From Porphyrobacter sp. (GTDB lineage: Bacteria; Pseudomonadota; Alphaproteobacteria; Sphingomonadales; Sphingomonadaceae), in assembly GCA_018991295.1 (NCBI GenBank), contig JAGKSZ010000026.1:1-7160 (forward strand): a stretch of DNA of 7,160 nucleotides, read 5' to 3'. Under the pieces are notes generated by a model that was given only the letters and a program-made list of their open reading frames with translations, was not told the DNA's origin and made no database searches. Of this stretch, positions 1 through 6,312 are shown in pieces. The first letter of the stretch is position 1. Every line of letters starts with the position of its first letter. Position numbers and translations under genes: made by a program.

Positions 1-1
1 C

Positions 2-815
2 GCCGAGGACCGCACCATCAACATCGCCGCCAACCAGCTTTCCGAGCAATATATCCTTGCGCAACTGATCCGCGCACAGCTGGAAGCAGCGGGATAACGC
101 GTCCAACATCGCGCTGCGGTTTGCACCGCGGCGGGGCAGTTCCGCGGTCGCCGCCGCCAGCATCCATATCACGGTCGATTACACCGGCACGATCTGGACC
201 AATTACCTCAAGCGCGCCGACAATCCGGGCCGCGAGGCGATGTACGAGACGATCCGTGAATGGGAGCAGCGCGAGAGCGGGGTCAAGGTGCTGGGCCGCC
301 TCGGCTTCGAAAACGCCTATGCCTTTGCGATGCGGCAGGACCGCGCGCGGGCGCTGGGGGTGTCGAGCCTTGCCGATCTGGTCGGCAAGGCGCCGCAGCT
401 GACTGTCGGCGGGGACCCTGAATTCTTCGAGCGGCCCGAATGGCTGGCGGTGCGCGATGCCTATGGCCTCAGGTTCGGCAAGACCCGCAATTTCGCGCCG
501 ACCTTCATGTACAACGCGCTTTCTTCGGGCGAGGCGGACGTGATCAGCGCCTATACCTCGGACGGGCGGATCGCGGCGGACCGGCTGGTTGTGCTCGCCG
601 ACCCCAAGGGCGCGCTGCCCAGCTATGATGCGCTGCTGATGCTCTCCCCCCGTATCGCAGGCGACAAGGGCATCGCTGCCGCGCTCCAGCCCTTGATCGG
701 CGCGATCAGCGTGGAAGCGATGCGCGAGGCGAATTTCGAAGTGGACCGCGAGGATGCCGGCAAGCTGACCCCCAAGGCGGCAGCACAAGCTCTGGCGAAA
801 AAGGCGGGGCTTTAG
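2..815 (+). pseudogene. Disrupted glycine betaine/osmoprotectant ABC transporter substrate-binding protein (5' partial)
   Basis: The reading frame entering from the left edge encodes a SEQYILAQLIRAQLEAAG segment, matching the start of the OsmF/OpuC-type substrate-binding domain (family pattern SKNFTEQ-IL-E--AQ-LEAAG). It then hits TAA at 95-97. The rest of the same domain continues one frame over: VDYTGTIWTNYL from 174, then SSGEADVISAYTSDGR at 522-569, and on to TAG at 813-815. The 79 bases from the TAA to the VDYTGT codon are one more than the 26 codons I expect from the family. One extra A near 96-97 would therefore restore both frame and length. However, RVQHRA right after the stop, in the first frame, also looks like family sequence, so a nonsense change plus a later shift is possible. 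The intact protein would bind compatible solutes in the periplasm for an ABC importer. Whether it was fused to a permease, as in some relatives, lies outside the window. A sequencing error cannot be excluded. The family call is firm; true inactivation is not. Confidence 0.75.
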
Positions 816-1039
816 AAAGGCCCACCCCCGGCCCCTCCCGCCAGCGGGAGGGGAGATTATCGCGCCGCAACGGGCCGCAGGCCCGCAAGGCCGAAGCCGA
901 AGTCGAAGACGCAGGCGTGCAAAGCACATCTGCACGGCCGCCCGCAGCGATGAGGCAGTCAGGCCTCAAGTAGCGAAGCGGTAGGCCAACAAAGGAGCCC
1001 CGTGAGCAAGGAAGCGGCGCGCCGGATGGCGTGCCACAA
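816..1039. repeat. Non-coding spacer with a cluster of short hairpins, REP-like
   Basis: This spacer separates the convergent pseudogene and DUF2147 gene. Besides the palindrome at 832-853 it holds three short inverted repeats: cgggcc/ggcccg at 871-876 and 880-885 (3-base loop), gtgc/gcac at 917-920 and 924-927 (3-base loop), and tgaggc/gcctca at 951-956 and 963-968 (6-base loop). Open frames crossing it continue antisense over the pseudogene and have no recognisable protein character. The hairpin density and the position between gene ends suggest a composite extragenic repeat. Only one copy is in the window, so repetition itself is not shown. Confidence 0.4.
832..853. terminator. Perfect 10-bp G/C palindrome between convergent genes; possible bidirectional terminator or extragenic repeat
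   Basis: The arm cccctcccgc at 832-841 is the exact reverse complement of gcgggagggg at 844-853, leaving a 2-base loop (4 bases if the closing pair opens). It begins 17 bases after the stop of the upstream pseudogene and lies beyond the end of the convergent minus-strand operon. There is no T-run on either side, so a classical intrinsic terminator is not shown. Palindromes of this kind are, from memory, common as dispersed extragenic repeats in alphaproteobacteria. Either role is inference. Confidence 0.45.
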
Positions 1040-1504
1040 TCAGGATGCCTTCTTCCACACCTGGGTCTGGCAGATCGGGCCGAAGCAGCCCTTCACTTCC
1101 AGCGTGGCGCCATCCTTGCGGCGCACTTCGGAAGTGTAGGTGCGCCCGGTCTTGGGATCATAAACCGATCCGCGCCACACCCCGCCATCGGCGGTCAGCC
1201 CTGAAAGGATCGCGGTGCCGAGAAGCTTGCGGGTGCGCTTGGCGGCGTCCGCATTGTTGACATCGCGCTGATCATTGCCGCCGGCAGGCAGGATCAGGAA
1301 CTTCTCGAACCGGCCGCACAGCGCCCCCTTCCCGCCGGCCCCGCCGCAATTGGCGATTGCCACCACCGCGTCCTTTTCACCCGTCACCCAGCGTCCGGTG
1401 ATCGGTTCTGCTGCCCACGCAGGCGCGGCCAGCGCCGCCGTGCCAAGTGCCAAAGCCAGAAGTCTCGTCGCCAGCGTCATTGTCGTCGTCATCGCCATCC
1501 TCAT
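1040..1504 (-). CDS. Exported DUF2147 family protein
   Basis: This 154-residue protein has an N-terminal signal peptide: a hydrophobic stretch at about residues 11-29, then an Ala-rich cleavage region around AWAA|EP at 29-34. The mature part of about 122 residues matches DUF2147: GRWVTGEKDAVVAI at 37-50, a CGR motif at 63-65, DVNNADAAKRTRKLLG at 81-96, SVYDPKTGRTY at 113-123, and LEVKGCFGPICQTQVW near the end. Four cysteines (53, 63, 140, 145) could form two disulfides in the periplasm. The family has no firmly established function; it is a small exported beta-rich domain. The ATG shares the ATGA with the stop of the upstream methyltransferase gene (1501-1504), which fixes the start and implies translational coupling. 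A G-rich stretch (gggtgggg) just upstream can serve as ribosome binding site. It is the last visible gene of the lgt operon. Confidence 0.87.
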   Translation of the reverse strand: MRMAMTTTMTLATRLLALALGTAALAAPAWAAEPITGRWVTGEKDAVVAIANCGGAGGKGALCGRFEKFLILPAGGNDQRDVNNADAAKRTRKLLGTAILSGLTADGGVWRGSVYDPKTGRTYTSEVRRKDGATLEVKGCFGPICQTQVWKKAS

Positions 1505-3477
1505 TCAAACCCCACCCCGAACGGCCAGCGCCGCCCGCAGATCCCGAGCACCTTGAACAGCGTGCCCATCTGCTTGTCCTCCACCAGCCGATCGCGCTGG
1601 CGCTTGATCACCGCACCTTCCTTGGGATTGCGCCGCTGGAGCGCCTCCATGCGCGTGTCGATGCCCATCTGGCGCAGCCATTCGCCCTGATAGGTCAGGC
1701 CCATCACATCCGCGCCGTGATCTTCGGCCACCTGCCTCAGCAGCTCGAAATCGACATGGGCCGTAATGTCCGCCTCGCCGGGGTGAGCGAAAACATCGAC
1801 CTTCTTGTGCGCCTTCAGGGCCTGCAAAGTCGATCCGGAACGCAGTTCCATCTGCCCGTAATCGATGATCAGCGCGGCCCCGCCCTGTTCCTTCAGGCGC
1901 CGGGCGATTTCGGCCATCAGCGCCACGCTTGCCGGGCTGGTTTCGATCATCGCGCCCTGTGCGGCGCTGCGCCAGCTGGGCGGGACGAGGTGATCCATCC
2001 GCTCGCGCCCGGCCATGAAGGTGAAGGCCTCGCCATCCAGCCCCACCAGCCGATCGAACCAGCCATCGGCGCTGCGCACCAGCTGGTGGATCGGCAGGGC
2101 ATCGAAGAATTCATTGGCGACGATCAGCAACGGGGCATCATCGGGCAGGCTCGACAGGTCATGGTGATGGTGGCAGCCGGGGAAAGCCTCGCGCTGGATT
2201 GCCCTCAGGCTGGCCGAGGTTTCGACGAAGTGGATTTCCGGCGCAAATTCATAGCGCGCCGCCGCCGCAAGCGCGTCTCTGGCCAAAGTCCCGCGGCCGG
2301 GACCAAGCTCGACATAGTGGATGCGCTTGCGGCTGCCCATCCGCACCCACAGGTCGGCCAGCCACAACCCGATCAATTCGCCAAACATCTGGCTGATTTC
2401 AGGCGCGGTGATGAAATCGCCCTGTTCGCCGAGCGGATCGCGGCTGGCGTAATAGCGCGCGTTGCTCTCCCCCATGAACTGGGCAAGGCTGATCGGCCCG
2501 GTCTCGCGGATCAGGCGGCGCAGCGTTGCGGGAACATCGACAGCCGCGCGGGCGAGGACTTCCGCCTCCAGCCGCGCCTGTTCGGCAGCGGCGGCCTCCT
2601 CGGCCTCACGCTTGGCCTGTTCCTCGGCAGCGATGCGGGTGGCTTCTTCCTCGGCGGCTTTTCTTGCGGCCTCCTCGGCGGCGAGGCGCGCAGCTTCGGC
2701 TTCGCGCCGGGCCTGTTCTTCTGCGGCGATCCTTGCGGCTTCCTCGGCCTCACGCCGGGCTTTTTCTTCAGCTTCCTTCTTCGCCTTGGCTTCGGCTTCG
2801 CGGCGGGCTTTTTCTTCGGCAGCCTTGCGCGCCCGTTCTTCTGCCTCGGCCTTGGCCTTCGCTTCGGCTTCGGCCTTGGCGCGGGCCTTGGCTTCGGCGC
2901 GGGCGCGGGCTTCGGCTTCCTTCCTGAGACGCGCCTCTTCGGCTGCCTTGGCACGGGTTTCAGCCTCGGCGCGGGCGCGTTCTTCCGCCTCGCGGCGAGC
3001 CTGTTCTTCAGCGGCGGCCTTGGCTGCGGCAGCAGCAGCTTCAGCCTCGCGGCGAGCGCGTTCTTCCGCCTCGGCGCGGGCCCTTGCCTCGGCTTCGGCA
3101 CGGGCCTTGGCGTCCTTGCGCGCCTGCGCTTCGGCGGCAGCACGGGCCCGGGCTTGGGCTTCAGCCCGGGCACGCGCCTCGGCCTCGGCGAGCTTCCTTG
3201 CCCGCGCTTCGGCAGCGGCCTGTTCACGCGCTTCGCGTTCGGCGCGGGCGCGGGCTTCGGCTTCGGCCTTTTCGCGGGCACGCGCTTCCTTCAAGGCCCG
3301 GGATCGTTCTTCCGCTTCGGCCTTGGCGCGGACGAGTGCCGCTGCCTTTTCACGTGCCGCCGCCTCGGCACGCGCCTTGGCCTCGGCACGCGCCGCGTCA
3401 CGCGCAGCAGCGGGCGAAGGCGCCTGTGCGAGAGGTTCGGGCGAAGGATCGATCAGCCGGAGCGCGCTCTTCCACAC
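1501..3477 (-). CDS. midA: MidA/NDUFAF7-type SAM-dependent methyltransferase with long N-terminal helical extension
   Basis: The C-terminal 340 residues are a MidA/COG1565 methyltransferase (Methyltransf_28). From the GTG at 3477 (658 aa) the landmarks are TGPISLAQFM at 326-335, RDPLG--GDFITAPEISQMFGEL at 346-368, the SAM-binding VELGPGRGTLARD at 389-401, NEFFDALPIHQL at 455-466, ALIIDYG at 535-541 and GLTYQGEWLRQMGI at 593-606. Human NDUFAF7, of this family, dimethylates an arginine of complex I subunit NDUFS2; the bacterial substrate, perhaps NuoD, is inferred. Residues 22-308 are an Ala/Glu/Arg/Lys helix-forming tract resembling TolA or IF-2 linkers, which roughly doubles the usual size of about 350 aa. 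The frame stays open upstream to an ATG at 3603, but that start would overlap lgt by 97 bases, so I chose GTG, 29 bases after the lgt stop. Later in-frame starts are only a TTG at 3294 and an ATG at 2475, which falls inside conserved methyltransferase sequence. The extension therefore appears to be genuinely translated. A natural run of four histidines is at 436-439. Confidence 0.85.
   Translation of the reverse strand: MWKSALRLIDPSPEPLAQAPSPAAARDAARAEAKARAEAAAREKAAALVRAKAEAEERSRALKEARAREKAEAEARARAEREAREQAAAEARARKLAEAEARARAEAQARARAAAEAQARKDAKARAEAEARARAEAEERARREAEAAAAAAKAAAEEQARREAEERARAEAETRAKAAEEARLRKEAEARARAEAKARAKAEAEAKAKAEAEERARKAAEEKARREAEAKAKKEAEEKARREAEEAARIAAEEQARREAEAARLAAEEAARKAAEEEATRIAAEEQAKREAEEAAAAEQARLEAEVLARAAVDVPATLRRLIRETGPISLAQFMGESNARYYASRDPLGEQGDFITAPEISQMFGELIGLWLADLWVRMGSRKRIHYVELGPGRGTLARDALAAAARYEFAPEIHFVETSASLRAIQREAFPGCHHHHDLSSLPDDAPLLIVANEFFDALPIHQLVRSADGWFDRLVGLDGEAFTFMAGRERMDHLVPPSWRSAAQGAMIETSPASVALMAEIARRLKEQGGAALIIDYGQMELRSGSTLQALKAHKKVDVFAHPGEADITAHVDFELLRQVAEDHGADVMGLTYQGEWLRQMGIDTRMEALQRRNPKEGAVIKRQRDRLVEDKQMGTLFKVLGICGRRWPFGVGFE
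2554..3414 (-). repeat. Low-complexity DNA encoding an Ala/Glu/Arg/Lys helical tract
   Basis: About 860 bp consist almost entirely of degenerate GCC/GCG, GAG/GAA and CGC/CGG/AAG codons, giving runs such as AEARARAEAE and EEKARREAEE. There are no Pro or Gly residues in the tract and almost no aromatic residues, so one long charged helix or coiled coil is expected. The repeats are imperfect and mix units of about 6 to 13 residues (for example EEQARREAEE). The biased composition leaves long open frames on both strands here, all of them shadows. Such DNA is prone to length change by slippage or recombination, which would alter helix length without breaking the frame if in multiples of three. Confidence 0.7.
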
Positions 3478-3506
3478 GCCCGGCCCGTCACCCTTCAGGC
3501 CCCCAT

Positions 3507-4403
3507 TCAGGCCGGCGCTGCCGTGCCCGCCGCCAGCGGCTTCTTCAGCAGCGCGTAGATCACGACAATCAATCCAGTCAGGATAAGCGGTATGGTCAGC
3601 CATTGCCCCATCGATAGTCCGGTTCGCACCACCAAGTCAGCCAGTTGTTGATCCGGCTCGCGGAAAAATTCGTTCACGAAGCGTGAAATGCCCATGCCCA
3701 GCGTGAACACCCCTGCCAGCAGGCCTGGACGATAGCGCGCACGGGTGAACCAGAACAGGCACAGCATGATCACCAGCATGGCAAGGCCTTCAAGCCCGGC
3801 CTGATAGAGCTGGCTGGGATGGCGCGGCAGATCATCGGCGCCGGGGAACACCATCGCCCAGGGCACGTCGGTCACGCGGCCCCACAGCTCGCCATTGACG
3901 AAATTCGCCAGCCGCCCGAGCAGCATCCCCATCGGCACGCCGACAGCGACATAATCGACCACGCGGATGAAGTTCAGCTTCCCCTGCCAGGCCACGAAGG
4001 CCATCGCCGCGGTGACGCCCATCAGCCCGCCGTGGAAGCTCATCCCCCCATCCCACAGGCGCAGCAGCTTCCACGACACAAAGCCATCGCCCGAAAAATC
4101 GGTGAAGGCTGAAGGGATGCCGGTATCGCCCCCGGTGTAGAACGCCGCATAGCCCAGCCGCCCGCCGAGAATCACGCCCAGCGTGCAGTAGAAAAACAGA
4201 TCATCGGCATGACGCTGCGCCATCGGGGCGCCGGGCTGCTTCAGCATCTTCGAGGTGTGCCAATAGGCAAAGATCACCCCCAGCAGGTAGGCCAGCGAAT
4301 AATAGCGCAGGGTGAAAAACCCCAGCTCGATCCCCGGCTTGAGGCCAAGGGAGGTCCACTGGATCGGATCGGCGGCGCCGCTTGCGGCAAGTAGTGACAG
4401 CAC
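3507..4403 (-). CDS. lgt: Prolipoprotein diacylglyceryl transferase Lgt
   Basis: Lgt is an inner-membrane enzyme that transfers diacylglycerol from phosphatidylglycerol to the lipobox cysteine of prolipoproteins, the first step of lipoprotein maturation. The 298-residue product has about seven hydrophobic segments and the family hallmarks: FHGG at 123-126 (the essential histidine, 124), the Lgt signature GRLANFVNGELWGR at 163-176 with Arg164 and Glu172, HPSQLYQAGLEG at 195-206, and RFVNEFFREPD at 241-251. Arg241, Glu245 and Arg248 keep the spacing of E. coli Arg239, Glu243 and Arg246. In the signature the usual GN is AN (Ala167). The start is GTG at 4403, preceded by AGAGG with an 8-base spacer. 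It is the first gene of a minus-strand operon with the methyltransferase and the DUF2147 gene; lgt followed by a MidA-type methyltransferase is a common alphaproteobacterial order. Length and motifs are complete, so it should be functional. Confidence 0.95.
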   Translation of the reverse strand: MLSLLAASGAADPIQWTSLGLKPGIELGFFTLRYYSLAYLLGVIFAYWHTSKMLKQPGAPMAQRHADDLFFYCTLGVILGGRLGYAAFYTGGDTGIPSAFTDFSGDGFVSWKLLRLWDGGMSFHGGLMGVTAAMAFVAWQGKLNFIRVVDYVAVGVPMGMLLGRLANFVNGELWGRVTDVPWAMVFPGADDLPRHPSQLYQAGLEGLAMLVIMLCLFWFTRARYRPGLLAGVFTLGMGISRFVNEFFREPDQQLADLVVRTGLSMGQWLTIPLILTGLIVVIYALLKKPLAAGTAAPA

Positions 4404-4411
4404 GGAGCGAA

Positions 4412-4416
4412 CCTCT
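4412..4416 (-). promoter_or_regulatory. Ribosome binding site of lgt
   Basis: The minus strand reads AGAGG, followed by 8 bases and then the GTG start at 4403. This supports the GTG as the lgt start. Confidence 0.6.
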
Positions 4417-4576
4417 TATTGCAATGATATGCCGTAACGGTGAGCCCGATACGGCTCCGGTCGCGCTGGCGCTTCTGGCACAGCAACCGGGGCAGGGGAA
4501 GGGGCGCGGGACGCCGGGACGGATTGGGACAGGCAACAGGCGCTCGGGTCGCACCCGGATCGCCCGCCACAACAAC

Positions 4577-4584
4577 GAGAGAGG
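4577..4584 (+). promoter_or_regulatory. Ribosome binding site of the acyl-CoA ligase
   Basis: The purine-rich GAGAGAGG lies 11 bases before the ATG at 4596. It supports that ATG rather than the in-frame GTG at 4440. Confidence 0.55.
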
Positions 4585-4595
4585 AACATAACCGC

Positions 4596-6305
4596 ATGCC
4601 CACCCAGCTGGACAATGCGCTCGAAGCGATCATCACCGGCCTTACCGCCGAAGGCCAGCCCTTTGCGCTTACGCCCTTCACCCGTGATGGCATCACCATG
4701 CCCGCCTTCGCCGCCGCGCCGCCGACACTTGCCCATTACTTCGCGCACTTCGCCAACCAGAACAAGGACCTGCCCTTCCTTGTCGATGGCGATATCCGGC
4801 TGACCTTTGGCGATGCCTATGCCGCCGCGACCTGCGTGGCCGAAGGGCTGGCAAAGCTCCACGGCATCGAAAAGGGCGACCGTGTCGGCATTGCGGCGCG
4901 CAATTCGGCCAACTGGATGGTCGCTTACATGGGCATCCTGATGGCGGGCGGCTGCGCAACGCTGCTCAACGGTTTTTCCAGCGGCGAGGAACTGGCCTAC
5001 GGGCTGGAGCTGGCCGAATGCAAGGTGCTGCTGGCCGACGAGGGCCGCGCCGCGCGGCTTGAAGGCCACAATCACCCCTCCAAGATCGTGCTGTTCACCC
5101 ACGGCAATGCGCCCGCAGAAGGGCTTGCTGCCACATGGGCAGATGGCAATGGCGTCGCCATGGCGATGCTGGGCAGCCTTGGGCCGGATGATCTAGCCAC
5201 GATCCTCTACACCTCGGGTTCGACGGGCAAGTCCAAGGGCGCGTGGTCCGATCACCGCGGCGTGGTGCACGGCGTGATGAACTATGTCGCCCAGTCGGCG
5301 ATGGCCAAGGTGCATCTGGAAAGCGGGGGCGAGGTGATCACCGATCAGCCCTGTGCGCTGGTTGCCGTGCCGCTGTTCCATGTGACAGGCGAAGTGCCGC
5401 TGTTCCTCCAGTCCTTCGCCATCGCGCGCAAGCTGGTGCTGATGCCCAAGTGGGACGCGGGCCTTGCGATCCGGCTGATGGCCGAGGAGCGCGTCAGCTA
5501 CTTCGTCGGCGTGCCGCTGATGAGCTACGAAATCGCCAACCACCCTGACCGCGAAAAATATGACCTGTCGGCCTGCAAGAGCTTTGCCGCAGGCGGCGCG
5601 CCGCGCCCGGTGGAGCACGTCACCCGCATCAAGGAAGCCTTCCCCGGCGGCTTCCCGCTGCTGGGATACGGCCTTACCGAAACCAACGCGGTGGGCTGCG
5701 GCAATTTCAACGAGAACTATCTCGCCAAACCGGGTTCGACCGGCCGCCCGTCCAAGCCGATGGTCGATCTTGCCATCCTTGATGATGCCGGAAAGCCCCT
5801 GTCCCAGGGTCAGGTGGGCGAAGTGTGCATCCGCAGCGTCGCCAATTTCCGGGGCTACTGGAAGAACGAGGAAGCCACCCGCGCCGCCTTCACCGCTGAC
5901 GGTTACTTCCGCACCGGCGATCTGGGCTATCTCGACGAGGACGATTACCTGTTCATCGTTGACCGCAAGAAGGACATTATCATCCGCGGCGGCGAGAACA
6001 TCTCGTGCATCGAGGTGGAAGACGCGATCTACGCCCATGACGATATCGGCGAATGTTCGGTGTTCGGCCTGCCGTGCGAACGCTTCGGTGAAGTGCCCGC
6101 AGCCGTCTATGCCATGAAGGAAGGCCGCGCTGCGATCACTCCGGGCGAATTGCGCGCCTTCCTGCTGGAACGGATTGCGCCCTTCAAGGTGCCGCTCGAA
6201 CACCAGATCTGGATCAGCGACGAAGCCCTGCCGCGCCTTGGCACGCAGAAGATCGACAAGCGCACGGTCAAGGCCCGCTATCTCGAACAGGCAGTCGCGG
6301 CGTGA
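4596..6305 (+). CDS. AMP-forming acyl-CoA synthetase/ligase (class I adenylate-forming enzyme)
   Basis: Enzymes of this superfamily activate a carboxylic acid with ATP to an acyl-adenylate and then transfer the acyl group to CoA. The 569-residue protein carries the ordered motifs: P-loop-like YTSGSTGKSKG at 205-215, GYGLTET at 357-363, YFRTGDLGY at 437-445 with the ribose-binding Asp442, DRKKDIIIRGGENIS at 456-470 (hinge and A8), and the C-terminal catalytic Lys552 in TQKIDK. Two positions depart from consensus: Ser213 where Pro is usual in STG-PKG, and Gln551 where Gly usually precedes the catalytic Lys. Catalytic residues are otherwise present, so activity is likely. The substrate cannot be named; fatty or aromatic acids are both possible. 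The ATG at 4596 follows a ribosome binding site and begins sequence of ordinary composition, unlike the Arg/Gly-rich stretch upstream. It is followed after 7 bases by glnD, so the two are probably co-transcribed. Confidence 0.88.
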   Translation: MPTQLDNALEAIITGLTAEGQPFALTPFTRDGITMPAFAAAPPTLAHYFAHFANQNKDLPFLVDGDIRLTFGDAYAAATCVAEGLAKLHGIEKGDRVGIAARNSANWMVAYMGILMAGGCATLLNGFSSGEELAYGLELAECKVLLADEGRAARLEGHNHPSKIVLFTHGNAPAEGLAATWADGNGVAMAMLGSLGPDDLATILYTSGSTGKSKGAWSDHRGVVHGVMNYVAQSAMAKVHLESGGEVITDQPCALVAVPLFHVTGEVPLFLQSFAIARKLVLMPKWDAGLAIRLMAEERVSYFVGVPLMSYEIANHPDREKYDLSACKSFAAGGAPRPVEHVTRIKEAFPGGFPLLGYGLTETNAVGCGNFNENYLAKPGSTGRPSKPMVDLAILDDAGKPLSQGQVGEVCIRSVANFRGYWKNEEATRAAFTADGYFRTGDLGYLDEDDYLFIVDRKKDIIIRGGENISCIEVEDAIYAHDDIGECSVFGLPCERFGEVPAAVYAMKEGRAAITPGELRAFLLERIAPFKVPLEHQIWISDEALPRLGTQKIDKRTVKARYLEQAVAA

Positions 6306-6312
6306 TCGCTCC

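Larger units (their letters stand above)
4404..4595. promoter_or_regulatory. Divergent spacer between lgt and the acyl-CoA ligase, expected to hold both promoters
   Basis: This 192-bp gap separates two divergent transcription units, so both promoters should lie here. For lgt, a weak -10 candidate TATCAT occurs on the minus strand at 4429-4424, without a convincing -35. No clear promoter could be picked for the plus-strand gene. Two small inverted repeats are visible: gagcc/ggctc around 4442-4457 and cgggt/acccg at 4545-4549 and 4553-4557. Neither has a T-run nor matches an operator I recognise. A frame open from a GTG at 4440 crosses the gap, but its Arg/Gly-rich translation has no family character. 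Confidence 0.4.

Noticed and set aside
18..969. Minus-strand open frames over the osmoprotectant-binding pseudogene and the spacer after it
   Set aside because: They are antisense to a recognisable domain and show no family character or ribosome binding site.
1447..3558. A 703-codon plus-strand open frame opposite the methyltransferase gene
   Set aside because: Its translation is a Phe/Gly/Leu-rich mirror of the Ala/Glu/Arg codon tract and matches no family; the opposite strand has clear conserved methyltransferase motifs.
3478..3603. Methyltransferase start at the ATG of 3603
   Set aside because: It would overlap the end of lgt by 97 bases and encode a Gly-rich, unconserved leader; the GTG at 3477 lies just after the lgt stop. 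It remains possible.
2462..3617. Several further long open frames on both strands over the low-complexity tract
   Set aside because: The GC-rich repeated codons simply lack stops in most frames; the translations are Ala/Ser- or Arg/Pro-rich with no recognisable domain.
4442..4557. Small inverted repeats in the divergent spacer as operators or a riboswitch
   Set aside because: The stems are only 5 bp, with no conserved riboswitch core or known operator pattern.
4440..4595. N-terminal extension of the acyl-CoA ligase from a GTG at 4440
   Set aside because: The extra 52 residues are Arg/Gly-rich and lie in the divergent promoter gap; a better start with a ribosome binding site is at 4596.
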